A stretch of 64,000 nt of DNA from Nitrosomonas sp. Is79A3 (GCF_000219585.1 NC_015731.1:1922001-1986000), one strand, 5' to 3'; counted from the stretch's first letter, positions 9,683 through 19,272 are shown. Notes: generated from the sequence alone by a model not told the origin. Numbers and translations: made by a program.

Positions 9683-10309
9683 ATGCGACAAGGCATGAAT
9701 ACTCCATTCTCCTTTCCTCCTAAAACATTTTTGTTTGATATTGGCCGCGTTCTACTCGATTTTGATTTTGAATCAGCATTGTTAAAGTTGATACCTCAAA
9801 GGATTAATAATCCCAAAGAGCGCATTCAACAAGTACTTGAGCAGAAGGATGCATTAGAAGCCGGATTAATCGACCCGGAAAAATATGCGAATTGGGCACT
9901 GAAGATCTTCGAAAGCGATGCCACATTGCCACAGTTTTATCACGCTTGGCAACAAATTTTCACCGTAAATGAACCCATGTGGCGCTGTGTCCGGCAACTT
10001 GCCAGCAATAATCACGCGTTGATTCTGATTTCAAATATCAATGCAATCCATTGCCCTTGGATATTTACTGCTTACCCTGAATTCTCTTACTTTGAACACA
10101 AAATATTGTCATTTGAAATTGGTATTCTTAAACCTGAATTTGCCATTTATCAACACGCAATCAAAACTTTTCAGCTTAATCCAACGACAACCATTTATAT
10201 TGATGATCAACCACAAAACATTGCATCCGGTAGAGAACTCGGTTTTCAGTGCTGGCAATACGATTTGAATGACCACCAGGCTTTTGAAATCTGGCTCAAA
10301 AAACTTTAG
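9683..10309 (+). CDS. HAD-superfamily hydrolase (subfamily IA)
   Basis: Haloacid-dehalogenase-fold phosphatase of the YihX/phosphoglycolate-phosphatase type. Motif I is FLFDIGRVLLDFD. It has the nucleophile Asp, but the second motif I Asp (DxD) is replaced, giving DIG as in several IA enzymes. Motif II is the LISNIN segment, motif III the Lys in ILKPEFAIY, and motif IV YIDDQPQNI. The helical cap is about residues 25-95. It starts 38 bp after the 6S terminator, so it should have its own promoter. A downstream in-frame ATG at 9698 is an alternative start. The substrate is unknown. Confidence 0.87.
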   Translation: MRQGMNTPFSFPPKTFLFDIGRVLLDFDFESALLKLIPQRINNPKERIQQVLEQKDALEAGLIDPEKYANWALKIFESDATLPQFYHAWQQIFTVNEPMWRCVRQLASNNHALILISNINAIHCPWIFTAYPEFSYFEHKILSFEIGILKPEFAIYQHAIKTFQLNPTTTIYIDDQPQNIASGRELGFQCWQYDLNDHQAFEIWLKKL

Positions 10310-10348
10310 TAACAGGCCATTGAAAGTTTTTGCTTATCAAGCATCCGA

Positions 10349-11002
10349 TTATTTTTCTGCCAGAAAATGTTCAACCATTGCCTGTTTATAATCGATCTGA
10401 CCAAACGAAACATCTTTTAACTGCCCCTTCCGATCGAACAAAATACAAGATGGCGTACCTTGTAGTGCAAAGCGTTCAAAAGTTTCAGCTTTCATAGACT
10501 TTTGTTCCATGTAATGCCTGACCTGCTGCAGCACAGATCTCTTCTGTTCATCGCTGAATTTCTCAAAATCAGGGAGAAATTCGTGTGCATAACGCAGTAC
10601 TCGTTCATCGGTTACAGGTTCGGTTTCCGCCACGATGCGATCCATACCAACGGCAAAAGGTATCTTCCAAGGCAACTTGCCTTCCGACAATATGCCATAT
10701 TGATTAAGCGCTTTGAATGTCTCACCGATCACTTCGCCCGTTGTAACTAATTTCTGTAGATTCTCGAGCGTATTTTTATCATAATCTTCAAATGCGGTAG
10801 CCAGCCCGATCACAACCAATCCCTGCTGATGATATCTCTCATGCAGCTCAATGGCTCTAGGTAATGAATAAATAAAACAACCGGGGCAATTAACCTGAAA
10901 AACTTCGATCAATACGACCGAACCAATCAGATCGCTTAACAAAATAGGCCCGCCTTGCACCCAAGTATCGACAGTAATATCAGAAAGTAAGTGATTATTC
11001 AT
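10349..11002 (-). CDS. Thioredoxin-like (TlpA/AhpC-type) protein
   Basis: Thioredoxin-fold protein with a redox-active CPGC motif (Cys39 and Cys42, in FQVNCPGCFIYSLP) after a short lead, a cis-Pro region near GTPSCILFD, and a C-terminal LKDVSFGQIDY strand. It has no clear signal peptide, so it appears cytosolic, unlike many TlpA proteins. It also carries an unusually long helical insert (about 100-170) between the two halves of the fold. It converges on the HAD gene. Reductase or peroxidase activity cannot be separated from sequence. Confidence 0.8.
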   Translation of the reverse strand: MNNHLLSDITVDTWVQGGPILLSDLIGSVVLIEVFQVNCPGCFIYSLPRAIELHERYHQQGLVVIGLATAFEDYDKNTLENLQKLVTTGEVIGETFKALNQYGILSEGKLPWKIPFAVGMDRIVAETEPVTDERVLRYAHEFLPDFEKFSDEQKRSVLQQVRHYMEQKSMKAETFERFALQGTPSCILFDRKGQLKDVSFGQIDYKQAMVEHFLAEK

Positions 11003-11101
11003 GGTTAAAATAGTTAAAATGTGCAGAAAGTCTTGGAATATTACAGAAACTGAGCGTTATCGTGCAGAATTTTGACTAAAAATATTACAATCCATCAAAA
11101 A

Positions 11102-11557
11102 ATGCGTTACTGGTTAATGAAGTCTGAACCCTATGAATTCAACATTGATGATTTTGCAGCACGGCCAAATCAGACCGTTGCGTGGGAAGGTGTGCATAAC
11201 TATCAATCGCGCAATTTTATGCGTAATCAAATGGCTATAAACGATCAGGTTTTTTTCTATCATTCATGCTGCAAAGATCCCGGCATCATGGGGATTGCAG
11301 TCGTCAGCAAACCGGCTTATCCGGATGCCACGCAATTCAATCCCGGCAGTAAATATTTTGATTCCAAAGCAGTAATCAACAATCCGCGATGGTTTAATGT
11401 TGAAATAACCCTGGTTAAAAGAACTCGCCTGATCCCGATAAAGGAACTCAGGCAATATCCGGAGCTGCACAGGATGCGGGTATTACAAACCGGTAACCGC
11501 CTATCGATCACCCCGGTTGATCCGGCAGAATGGCAATTCATTATGACTGTTCTGTAA
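11102..11557 (+). CDS. EVE domain-containing protein
   Basis: PUA-like EVE-fold protein, typically about 150 aa, thought to bind modified bases in DNA or RNA. The start chosen is ATG 11102, where the conserved MRYWLMKSEP begins. An upstream TTG at 11072 would add ten poorly conserved residues. Diagnostic stretches are WEGVHNYQSRNFMR, DQVFFYHSCCKDPGIMGIA and the WFNVEI strand. Such genes occur both in core genomes and beside modification-dependent defence systems. The neighbours here are ordinary, so a housekeeping role seems likelier. Confidence 0.92.
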   Translation: MRYWLMKSEPYEFNIDDFAARPNQTVAWEGVHNYQSRNFMRNQMAINDQVFFYHSCCKDPGIMGIAVVSKPAYPDATQFNPGSKYFDSKAVINNPRWFNVEITLVKRTRLIPIKELRQYPELHRMRVLQTGNRLSITPVDPAEWQFIMTVL

Positions 11558-11606
11558 TGTGTTTTAATCTTTTGTCTTTTTCATCTAAACTTACAGGGAA
11601 TAATCC

Positions 11607-12404
11607 ATGGAGTGGTGGCTGATTTACCTGCTAACTGGTACTTTTGTGGGCTTTTTTGCTGGCTTGCTCGGCATTGGCGGCGGACTCATTATCGTGCCCG
11701 TACTGATTTCTCTATTCACTGCTCAGGATTTTCCTGCTGATCGCATCATCCATCTTGCGCTGGGCACCACCATGGCCACCATTATCTTCACCTCGGCTTC
11801 CAGCTTCCGCACGCACCACCAGCATGGTGCAGTGAATTGGCAGATCGTCAGAAATATCACACCCGGTATCTTTCTCGGCACTTTCGGCGGAGCAGTTTTG
11901 GCCAGTACGATGACCGGTCAGTTATTGAGCGTCATTTTTGTCATTTTCATCTTTTATGCCGCCACACAAATGCTGTTGCAATTCCGCCCCAGCCCAATTT
12001 TCCAGCTCCCGGGGAAAATCGGAATGTTTTTCGCCGGTAGCATTATCGGTGCACTATCCAGTCTGGTTGCCATTGGTGGCGGATTATTGTCCGTGCCATT
12101 TCTGACACTCTGCAATGTCAAACTTCAGCATGCTATAGGCACAGCAGCAGCCATAGGTTTCCCAATCGCACTAGCGGGCACCGCCGGTTATGTCGCCAAT
12201 GGCTACCTACAACCGGAAGCACTGCCTGAGTACAGCCTGGGTTATGTCTATTTGCCGGCATTATTCTGGCTGGTGCTAGCCAGTATGCTGACAGCACCTC
12301 TCGGAGCGAGGCTCACGCATTCCACCAAAACTGCTATTCTAAGAACTATTTTTGTTGTGCTGTTGTATGGTTTGGGCATTAGAATGTTAATGGGATTATT
12401 CTAA
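11607..12404 (+). CDS. TauE/SafE family sulfite/anion exporter
   Basis: Integral inner-membrane protein of 265 aa with about eight hydrophobic helices. It has the repeated glycine-rich family signatures: GLLGIGGGLIIVPVL in the first half and SLVAIGGGLLSVPFLT in the second, which mark the internal duplication of the fold. Family members export sulfite, sulfoacetate or related anions. The start has an ACAGGGAA ribosome site. Substrate cannot be assigned, and no sulfur-oxidation genes adjoin it. Confidence 0.9.
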   Translation: MEWWLIYLLTGTFVGFFAGLLGIGGGLIIVPVLISLFTAQDFPADRIIHLALGTTMATIIFTSASSFRTHHQHGAVNWQIVRNITPGIFLGTFGGAVLASTMTGQLLSVIFVIFIFYAATQMLLQFRPSPIFQLPGKIGMFFAGSIIGALSSLVAIGGGLLSVPFLTLCNVKLQHAIGTAAAIGFPIALAGTAGYVANGYLQPEALPEYSLGYVYLPALFWLVLASMLTAPLGARLTHSTKTAILRTIFVVLLYGLGIRMLMGLF

Positions 12405-12611
12405 TTGACAAAAAGGCGAGGCACCGATATGAAAATGAGCTTATTGAATCCATTTTTAACCGGCTAGTGACTGAGGGAAGTGTACAAACTCCAGCAATTA
12501 ATACGGTAGTTTGGTATTGAGATTCCTATCATCATCCTCTACTGTCCCATTAACTTCCACAGTGGAGGTAGGCTGATTTTTATGGAGTCCAAAGTTTCAT
12601 AAAATGAATGT

Positions 12612-12690
12612 ATGAAATGGAGGATGAAGATAGAATTACCCCATACACGATATAACCAGGAATTTCGGAAGCAATCAGTTAAAAGCTAGC
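12612..12690 (+). pseudogene. Possible IS3-type orfA fragment
   Basis: A short reading frame encoding MKWRMKIELPHTRYNQEFRKQSVKS resembles the start of an IS3-family OrfA (basic, with R-Y-x-x-E-F-R). It stops at TAG after about 25 codons. It lies in a mixed scar of IS debris between 12.4 and 13.2 kb. Identification is tentative because so little remains. Confidence 0.35.
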
Positions 12691-13061
12691 TCATCCGGGA
12701 AGTGCGTACTTTCAGTTTCAACTGACCATAACAAAATGACTTCATGCAGCACCATAATTTTAAGTTTAAAGAATCCGGCATCCCTAAAACCATAGGCCAT
12801 TTTGTGCAAAATTCTGATCTTGTTATTGACGTTCTCCAACGGCCCAGTTGATAAACCATAGAATTCGAAATAAACCAGGATGCTTGAACCGTGTGCCGCA
12901 ATAGTTTTAGAGAATTGCTTGAGCATGTTGATATCCTAAGCAGCGGCTTATTTTACCCATTCATCCAATGCATTTTGAGCTGAGGTTTTATCCGATTGAT
13001 GCCAGATATTGCGCAACTCTGCTTTCATGTAATAGACCGTTGCCAAAGGCTTAGCCAATCG
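12675..13061 (-). pseudogene. ISL3-family transposase C-terminal remnant
   Basis: Reading the minus strand from about 13061 gives AKPLATVYYMKAELRNIWHQ, then two in-frame stops (TAA, TAG), then the hallmark ISL3 C-terminus GLSTGPLENVNNKIRILHKM and AYGFRDAGFFKLKIMVLHE. Only the last third of the transposase is present and it is interrupted, so it is inactive. Its upstream edge is fused to an IS3 orfA start, a nested-insertion or deletion scar. Confidence 0.78.
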
Positions 13062-13165
13062 GGGAATAGTTTCGTTTCGTTTCGTTTCGTCTCCTCGCAT
13101 CGCATCGCAGCCAGCGCTACTTTTGCCTTGAATTCACAGGAGTATTGGTTGCGTTTCCCACTCAT
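13062..13165 (-). pseudogene. IS3-family orfA 5' fragment
   Basis: From ATG at 13165 the minus strand encodes MSGKRNQYSCEFKAKVALAA, the typical opening of an IS3-family OrfA helix-turn-helix protein. It then runs into a pentanucleotide expansion and is cut off where the ISL3 remnant begins. Only about 30 codons survive. Confidence 0.65.
13069..13093. repeat. GTTTC pentanucleotide microsatellite
   Basis: Four perfect GTTTC units followed by a variant GTCTC lie at the join between the IS3 orfA fragment and the ISL3 remnant. On the coding (minus) strand the unit reads GAAAC. A degenerate CGCAT duplication follows directly. Confidence 0.9.
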
Positions 13166-13240
13166 GATCATGATCCTCTATATTGTCCATAACAGAGCTG
13201 AACAGCCTGTCCAGTTTTGCGTTACCACTTCAAACCGGTC

Positions 13241-15142
13241 TTAGCAAGTGCAATTTACTGATGAAGCATTTTTTTCTTGCGGATGCACTATGCTAGAATG
13301 CAAATTATCCGCCGCAAGTATCTGATTTTTTCCAGTCTTCTTTGCTTTATACATTGCTTGATCTGCGCGCTTAAAAATACTCTCTTGCGATTCCCCTACT
13401 TGATACTGCGCAACGCCAGCGCTAAAAGTAATTAACAAGCGTTTATTTTCGTACAAAAAGAATTTCTTAGTTAAATTGCGGAGTATTCTTGATGAAATCA
13501 AGAGTGCTTCTTCAAGCACCGTATTTGGAAGTAGTATTGCAAACTCTTCGCCACCATAGCGCGACACAATATCTTCTGGTCGTGTTGTTTCTTTGATAGC
13601 ACCGACCAGGAAAACCAGAGCATCATCGCCTACTTTATGTCCATGTGTATCATTTAGTTGCTTGAAATTATCAATATCTAACAACACAAAACATAGGGGT
13701 TCTTGATTACGCTGTGCGCGTGATATTTCACGTTCAAATGCGCTATCCAAACCGCGTCGGTTAAATGTACCTGTGAGGTGATCCTCTTGTACCTTCTCCG
13801 CCATTTCCAATAACTTAATTTCAAGTTGACTGATTTGATCTTGTGCTTTGCTCACTTCTGCCCGAGTAACAATTAAATCATCACGATATTCTAAGACGCT
13901 GCTTTGTACTTGTTTAGTTTCTTGCATAATTTCCACGAGCAATTGATTCAGTTCTTCTAGATCATTAGTCTGATTAACTTTATCTGAAAAATATTCTAGC
14001 TTAACTTGGTATGTTCCCGTTGCATCAGTGAGTTCTTCAATATTATGGATGAGGGAATTCACCATCTGCTTCACAGTAACCCTAGCTTTGCCTAAGCTTT
14101 GCTTTATGATTTCTTGCTTGTGAATGATTTCTTTTAGATACTGCTCTGCTTGAGCCATTATTTGCAAATTCAGTGGCCTAGATATGGTCTCTTTTAACCT
14201 AGAGATTTGCTCCTTAATCCACTGATCCTCAGATAACAATTCACCGGTACTGTCCATTAATAAATTTAGCAATTTGAGCAAACCCTGTTGCAACTTGATC
14301 CCACTCTCACCATGCGATTCGAATTTGACACAAAACTTCTGAAAATTAGCAACAAATTGCTCCATTTCCTGTTTATCTTGAATTTTCCGTACTTGTTGTG
14401 CCAATGTTCTAGCTTCATTGGTTAGCGCAGCATCATCAAGCAGGGTCACCGCGATATGTTCAAGCATTTGTGCCAATAGCTCCAGCATTTGGCCAGTAAA
14501 ATTACTGATCACATCCTTTTGTTCTGAGGCAATATACTCTGGATGAGAATTTTTTGGATCAGATTCAACAAGCGAGAAGCCTTCACCATTCGCTATCATT
14601 TCTTGAGGATTCGATGCCAATGCGCACCATGAATCAATAAGCCTTCTTAATTCATTATGTAATTGATCCGAGTCTTTTGAAAACTTGATAAGAACTTGAT
14701 GAAGGTCTTGCCATTTTCTATCACAAATCAATGTTTGGTTTTTAGCTGGTAAGAGATTAAATAATTCTTCAATTGTTCCTCCCCACGGAATATCCGGTTC
14801 CGATATTGAATTCACCAAGATTGTATGCTTATTTACAGGTTCAGTCTCATTTGTAACAAGCTTAATCATTACCGATTTAAATTTTATCCAATTTCTCTCA
14901 TTTGCAGCCTGTTCAAGATTATTGGCAAAGTTAAGCAATTGCGGTGTATGGCGTGGAAGTTCTTTGGCTAAATCAGTTAGCATTTTTGCGGTAATAGCAG
15001 ATATTTGATTAGGTGGATTACCCGCAATTTGATCGTATAGCTTATGGTAATTATCCGGTGTAGGCGAGACTTTAAGCAACGCAAGTTGCTTTAACGTTTC
15101 ACGCGCTATAAAAGAAGGGTTAGAATTTTTACTTTCATTCAT
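13241..15142 (-). CDS. Diguanylate cyclase (GGDEF) with long helical N-terminal region
   Basis: Makes c-di-GMP from GTP. The last 170 residues form the GGDEF domain: substrate and metal segment LLDIDNFKQLNDTHGHKVGD, active site RYGGEEFAIL, and an intact inhibitory I-site RPED five residues before GGEEF. About 450 upstream residues are helical and coiled-coil with no transmembrane segment. ATG 15142 is chosen; a TTG at 15166 would add eight residues. The cyclase lies about 5 kb from a c-di-GMP riboswitch, a plausible but unproven functional link. The input signal is unknown. Confidence 0.93.
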   Translation of the reverse strand: MNESKNSNPSFIARETLKQLALLKVSPTPDNYHKLYDQIAGNPPNQISAITAKMLTDLAKELPRHTPQLLNFANNLEQAANERNWIKFKSVMIKLVTNETEPVNKHTILVNSISEPDIPWGGTIEELFNLLPAKNQTLICDRKWQDLHQVLIKFSKDSDQLHNELRRLIDSWCALASNPQEMIANGEGFSLVESDPKNSHPEYIASEQKDVISNFTGQMLELLAQMLEHIAVTLLDDAALTNEARTLAQQVRKIQDKQEMEQFVANFQKFCVKFESHGESGIKLQQGLLKLLNLLMDSTGELLSEDQWIKEQISRLKETISRPLNLQIMAQAEQYLKEIIHKQEIIKQSLGKARVTVKQMVNSLIHNIEELTDATGTYQVKLEYFSDKVNQTNDLEELNQLLVEIMQETKQVQSSVLEYRDDLIVTRAEVSKAQDQISQLEIKLLEMAEKVQEDHLTGTFNRRGLDSAFEREISRAQRNQEPLCFVLLDIDNFKQLNDTHGHKVGDDALVFLVGAIKETTRPEDIVSRYGGEEFAILLPNTVLEEALLISSRILRNLTKKFFLYENKRLLITFSAGVAQYQVGESQESIFKRADQAMYKAKKTGKNQILAADNLHSSIVHPQEKNASSVNCTC

Positions 15143-15452
15143 ACAAATAACAAGCTGAAATACCAATAAAAATATATTAGCGGAGATATGCTGCCATTCT
15201 TGAGCTGTTCAGCATAATATCTTTTTGTCTCAATCAAAAATATTAATACAGTAATCAGATTCAGAAAAACCCATCACCAATTTTTTTGCTTAGAAGCACC
15301 CCGCTGCATCTGAAAAATGTGACGGGGTATAGAAAAATTAAAATCAGCTATAAAATACATATAGCGTGCTATCCATTGTAAAATTCAACGTCTTGTGTAA
15401 ATACTTAAATTTTCGTTTCGTACTGGGAGAAAAGATAATTTTGGAGCGATTG

Positions 15453-16448
15453 ATGAAAGCGATATATCTTGAGAAAGGCTTATCAGTAAACGTTCTACAA
15501 TATGGTAATATCAAGGCCCCGGGAGATTGCGGTGAAAATCAGGTTCTGGTGCGTATCAAGGCGATCGGTATCAATCCAATCGATTGCAAAATTCGCACCA
15601 CACCCGAACGTTTTCCCGTTACCTATCCCTTAATACCGGGTTGTGACGGCGCCGGAATTGTGCAAGCCGTCGGCTTACATGTAAAAAACTTCAAACCCGG
15701 TGATGAAGTGTATTTTTCGCAACCGAGTTTTAATAACCGCCAGGGCACTTACACCGAATATGTGCTGGTAGATGCTGGATTGCTTGCATTGAAACCGCAT
15801 GCTTTGTCATTTGAACAGGCTGCTGCTGCACCGCTGGTTTTTATCACCGCTTGGGAAGCTTTGCACGACCGGGTACATATCACACGCAACCAAACAATAT
15901 TGATCCACGCCGGCGCCGGCGGTGTTGGTCATGCAGCCATTCAATTGGCAAAATTAACCGGTGCCAAGGTGATAACAACAGTGAGCAGTGAGGAAAAAGC
16001 CAATTTTGTACGTCGACTGGGTGCCGACAAAATTATCAATTACCGGAATCAAGACGTAACGGCCGAAGTATCGCAATGGACAGATGGCAAAGGCGTGGAT
16101 ATCGCTTTTGATACTATTGGTCCGGAGGTATTACAAAGCTGCTTTCATTGTGTTAAGCCTTACGGTGATGTCGTGACTATCCTGCAACCTGCACCGGATA
16201 CCGATTGGAGTGAGGCGCGCAAACGCAACGTACGGCTAAGCTTTGAATTAATGCTTACACCCGTTCTGATGGAATTGGAAGACGCGAAATGTCATCAAGG
16301 CGAAATACTGATGCAATGCACTGCATTGTTCGATGCAAACAAGTTGTCCGTAGAAATCGCACGCACCTTTGGGTTAGCAGATGCTGTTGCTGCACAGAAT
16401 TTTCTCGAGGAAAATCATCCAATCGGCAAGCTTGTGATGGTAATCTGA
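15453..16448 (+). CDS. Zinc-independent quinone oxidoreductase-like MDR enzyme
   Basis: Medium-chain dehydrogenase/reductase of the quinone oxidoreductase (QOR) group, using NADPH. ATG 15453 is preferred: it follows GGAG and begins the conserved MKAIYLEKG. A GTG at 15366 would add 29 atypical residues. The N-terminal GroES-like domain is followed by a Rossmann fold with HAGAGGVGHAAIQLAK and GADKIINYRN. The structural-zinc cysteine cluster of alcohol dehydrogenases is absent. It stands alone, and the IS5-type element begins 175 bp downstream. Confidence 0.88.
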   Translation: MKAIYLEKGLSVNVLQYGNIKAPGDCGENQVLVRIKAIGINPIDCKIRTTPERFPVTYPLIPGCDGAGIVQAVGLHVKNFKPGDEVYFSQPSFNNRQGTYTEYVLVDAGLLALKPHALSFEQAAAAPLVFITAWEALHDRVHITRNQTILIHAGAGGVGHAAIQLAKLTGAKVITTVSSEEKANFVRRLGADKIINYRNQDVTAEVSQWTDGKGVDIAFDTIGPEVLQSCFHCVKPYGDVVTILQPAPDTDWSEARKRNVRLSFELMLTPVLMELEDAKCHQGEILMQCTALFDANKLSVEIARTFGLADAVAAQNFLEENHPIGKLVMVI

Positions 16449-16623
16449 GATTTGTCCGAATCTCTCAGTTGATAATCCTTAGTCACCCATTTACAAATTA
16501 ATAATTCAGATCAATACCCATACATAAATCACTATGCATTAACCCCTTTAAACTTCAGAACGTATGTTTAAGCAACGATTCTTATCGAAGAATAGCGCAC
16601 TTTATTTTTTGATAGTGTAATTA

Positions 16624-18148
16624 GTCAGCCCTGAAATATCCACAAGCACTTGATACTATGCTTGAATGATCTGATTCTTAATGCTCATAACGACCGGAAA
16701 TGTTAAAATATCCAAGTGTTTTCTGGTCGAAATGGTGATTAAAAATGCTCAGACGTAGCAGTACGATTCATCAACCGAATTTGTTTGGAACAGATTTGTT
16801 GATGCAACTTGATCCCAGTGATCCCTTGCTGAAGCTTGCATCAGCGATACCCTGGCAAGAATTTGAGGAATCATTTTCCATCCATTACACGGCGGCGGCA
16901 GGTGCGCCGAGTAAGCCGATCCGGCTGATGGTTGGGTTATTGATACTGAAGCAGTTAGAGAATCTGAGTGACGAATCGATAGTATTGCAGTGGAAGCGCA
17001 ATCCTTATTACCAGGCTTTTTGCGGCATGAAAGAATTCCAGCAGAAGCTGCCTTGCCATAGCACGGAGCTGGTGCATTTTCGCAAGCGCATAGGTGCGCA
17101 AGGTGTAGAGCGGATTTTCCAGATGAGCGTTGGTTTGCATGGGGAATCGGCGCTGGAAGATGTGGTTCATGTTGACACGACTGTGCATGAGAAGAACATC
17201 ACGTACCCGACAGATAGCAAACTAGCGATCAAGATTATCAATCGCCTCAACAAGATTGGCCCCGCCCACGGCATTTCACAGCGGCGTACTTTCGTCAAAG
17301 AAGTGAAGTCACTGCGCCTGGATATTCGGTACTACCGGCACGTGAAGAAAAGAGCTAAGGCCAAACGCGCATTAAAGCGGCTCAGAACCATTGCAGGTGT
17401 ATTGATACGGGAACTCAGGAGGGAATTACCGCAGCACTGTCTGTTTGAATGCTATCAACGGGACTTTCTATTGTATGAGCGCGTATTACGGCAACAGCAA
17501 AACGATAAGAACAAGATCTACTCATTGCACGAACCGCAAGTGTACTGTGTCGCCAAGGGGAAAGACCACAAACAATATGAGTACGCTAGCCAAGCATCGG
17601 TCGCCAGTACCGCAAAAGGTAATCTGATCGTCGGCGTAATCAGTCACGAACAGAATCTGCATGACAGCAATACGTTACCAGAGATCTTGCGTCATGTTGA
17701 GATTTCGCGCGGGAAAGCAGCCAAGCAAGCCGTATGCGATCGCGGCTACCGCGGCAAACGTGAAGTCAATGGAACCCAGATCATTTTGCCCGGAAAAGGA
17801 CTCAAGAAAGATACCCGATACCAGAAAGACAAGAAGCGAAAACAGTGCAGGAGGCGTGCCGCGATTGAACCCATTATCGGCCACCTGAAATCGGATTATC
17901 GAATGGCGAGGAACTATCTGAAAGGCGCTATTGGCGATCGCATCAACCTGCTGATGGCTGCTGCCGCCTGGAATCTGAAACAATGGCTGCTGGCCATTTT
18001 TTGGCTCTTTTTCCCATGGCGGAAACTGCAAATTTATCGGATTCCTTGATGGAAATTTAAACTACCAGGGCATGCATTTTAGTAAGCAAGAGTTTCCCCG
18101 GGCAGCTTTTCCAGAACAACTGTCGTTTGATACTTTTTCAGGGTCGAC
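16624..18148 (+). mobile_element. IS5-type insertion sequence, copy A (1525 bp)
   Basis: Ends are defined by near-matching terminal inverted repeats (GTCAGCCCTGAAA at the left; GTCGACCCTGAAA read inward from the right) and by a flanking 6-bp duplication TAATTA at 16618-16623 and 18149-18154. The second copy at 28510-30034 has exactly the same length. One transposase gene occupies most of it. Confidence 0.9.
16745..18049 (+). CDS. IS5-type DDE transposase, copy A
   Basis: Intact 434-aa transposase. An N-terminal DUF772-like domain contains GLLILKQLENLSDES. The DDE core shows the first Asp in VHVDTTVHEKNITYPTD, the second in AVCDRGYRGKREV, and the Glu in AAIEPIIGHLKSDYRM. The C-terminus is basic and Trp-rich. 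It differs from copy B at only about eight residues (for example SDP/NDL and RIGAQ/RLGAQ). Both reading frames are open, so the element is probably still active or very recently was. Confidence 0.93.
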   Translation: MLRRSSTIHQPNLFGTDLLMQLDPSDPLLKLASAIPWQEFEESFSIHYTAAAGAPSKPIRLMVGLLILKQLENLSDESIVLQWKRNPYYQAFCGMKEFQQKLPCHSTELVHFRKRIGAQGVERIFQMSVGLHGESALEDVVHVDTTVHEKNITYPTDSKLAIKIINRLNKIGPAHGISQRRTFVKEVKSLRLDIRYYRHVKKRAKAKRALKRLRTIAGVLIRELRRELPQHCLFECYQRDFLLYERVLRQQQNDKNKIYSLHEPQVYCVAKGKDHKQYEYASQASVASTAKGNLIVGVISHEQNLHDSNTLPEILRHVEISRGKAAKQAVCDRGYRGKREVNGTQIILPGKGLKKDTRYQKDKKRKQCRRRAAIEPIIGHLKSDYRMARNYLKGAIGDRINLLMAAAAWNLKQWLLAIFWLFFPWRKLQIYRIP

Positions 18149-18484
18149 TAATTATTATTGCGACAACAAGATAACTCAGAAAAAGAACAAATCCAAGATT
18201 TATGCCCGTTCCTATCCAGTTTATAACAGACTGCATTGTTGGAAATACTGGCACAACACCAAATAAGATAACACTGATTAAAGGAATAATTCCGAATAAT
18301 ACAAAACAGACTTTAACTTCGCCAAAGTTATTTGATTATCTCTTGGAAGGCTTTCTCAATAACTACAATAATCAAATTTCACATAAATTTTACATACATT
18401 TCACAAAAAGATCACATATGTGAAAAAATAATATAAATTTCTGATTTAATTCAATTCTCAGACACTCTACTCAGCACTAGGTAC

Positions 18485-18578
18485 TATTGATCCGGCCATT
18501 AAAAAGATTGATTAGAATCTCCGTATTCCGGCTTTCGCCGCTATGACAAATCGAACTATTTAATGGCCGACTCTATAA
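18485..18578 (+). repeat. 94-bp MITE-like repeat, copy 1
   Basis: A non-coding 94-bp unit beginning TATTGATCCGGCCATTAAA and ending TTTAATGGCCGACTCTATAA, so the ends form imperfect terminal inverted repeats around GGCCATTAAA/TTTAATGGCC. Read on the opposite strand, it is identical over all 94 bases to 26591-26684. No reading frame of note; mobilisation in trans is inferred. Confidence 0.9.
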
Positions 18579-19065
18579 GGAAACTCTGATTAAGTTGATT
18601 ACATTCATGGTTCGACAAGCTTGTATGGTGTTTCTGGCTCCTTCTTGAGAGACTGGAAGGAGCCGGGGTGGAGGGACATCGACAAGCCTCTGCCGTGCAG
18701 CGGACAGACTCAGTGAGAACTCTCCCACCCACACCCCGAACGTCGATGAAGAATCTAGCGGCTGTGCATTGACCGCCGAGTTGCGTCGCCTGCTGTTTAA
18801 CGCTGCAATGGCCGCCGCCAAATCCAAAGCTTGGAAGCCTATCTATGAGCATTACCGCGCCCATGGCTGGAGTACTACCGCAGCACTGGTAATCATCGCC
18901 CGCAAAATCGCCCGCGCAGCCTGGTCTATTCATCATTACCATTCAACTTTCGACCCGGAAAGGATTACAAAAAATGCTTGACGCGAACCATAGAGTCTCA
19001 CCACGAACGTAATCAATATATTACCGTTCGTCCTGAGCCTGTCGAAGGACTTAATCAGAGCTTCC
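18579..19065. repeat. Dispersed repeat bounded by GGAAACTCTGATTAAG / CTTAATCAGAGCTTCC
   Basis: Starts directly at the end of MITE copy 1. Its outer ends are inverted copies of GGAARCTCTGATTAAG, the same ends as the shorter repeats at 19706 and 22393. The right part carries CGTTCGTCCTGAGCCTGTCG, the complement of a segment in the 22393 copy. An IS110-family remnant occupies the middle, so this copy is probably one repeat enlarged by an insertion. Confidence 0.6.
18769..18981 (+). pseudogene. IS110-family transposase C-terminal remnant
   Basis: Encodes AELRRLLFNAAMAAAKSKAW, IYEHYRAHGWSTTAALVIIA and RKIARAAWSIHHYHSTFDPE. This is the transposase_20-type C-terminus of IS110-family DEDD enzymes, including its conserved N-A-A-M-x-A-x-K and R-K-I-A-R. 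The catalytic N-terminal domain is missing, so this is a dead fragment. Confidence 0.78.
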
Positions 19066-19248
19066 TTCATAATAAAAAACCCCGTGACAAGACCGCGAGA
19101 AATCACATGTTGAATTTTATGACTCTCTACTCTCCTTCATTTCTGGATAGGTAAAAATAGCTTTACCACATTCATTTATCCCAATAACCTGAAGACATAT
19201 GCGAGTTCTGTGTACTTCCAAGATCCGTACGTAAAATATGCCGCTCAA

Positions 19249-19272
19249 AACTATTTAATGGCCGGATCAATA
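19249..19272 (-). repeat. End fragment of the 94-bp MITE
   Basis: AACTATTTAATGGCCGGATC followed by AATA matches one terminus of the MITE found intact at 18485 and 26591. It abuts an IS5-type remnant with no spacer, suggesting a deletion or recombination joint. Confidence 0.65.

Larger units (their letters stand above)
16568..18333 (-). pseudogene. Small membrane-protein ORF split by IS5-type copy A
   Basis: Removing the IS and one copy of TAATTA joins the two flanks into one minus-strand frame. The upstream part (about 18333-18149) encodes hydrophobic GIIPLISVILFGVV and IGTGINLGFVLFLSYLVVA. The downstream part (16617-16568) finishes with TLSKNKVRYSSIRIVA and a stop. At least two membrane helices are predicted. 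No ATG, GTG or TTG precedes the hydrophobic part after an upstream stop, so the 5' end was already degraded or frameshifted. The family is not recognised. Confidence 0.5.

Noticed and set aside
13069..13115. CRISPR or coding repeat protein from the GTTTC run
   Set aside because: A short microsatellite within transposase debris, with no spacers.
18202..18423. 73-codon plus-strand ORF after IS5-type copy A
   Set aside because: The minus strand of the same stretch encodes a hydrophobic segment that reconnects across the IS, a better explanation.
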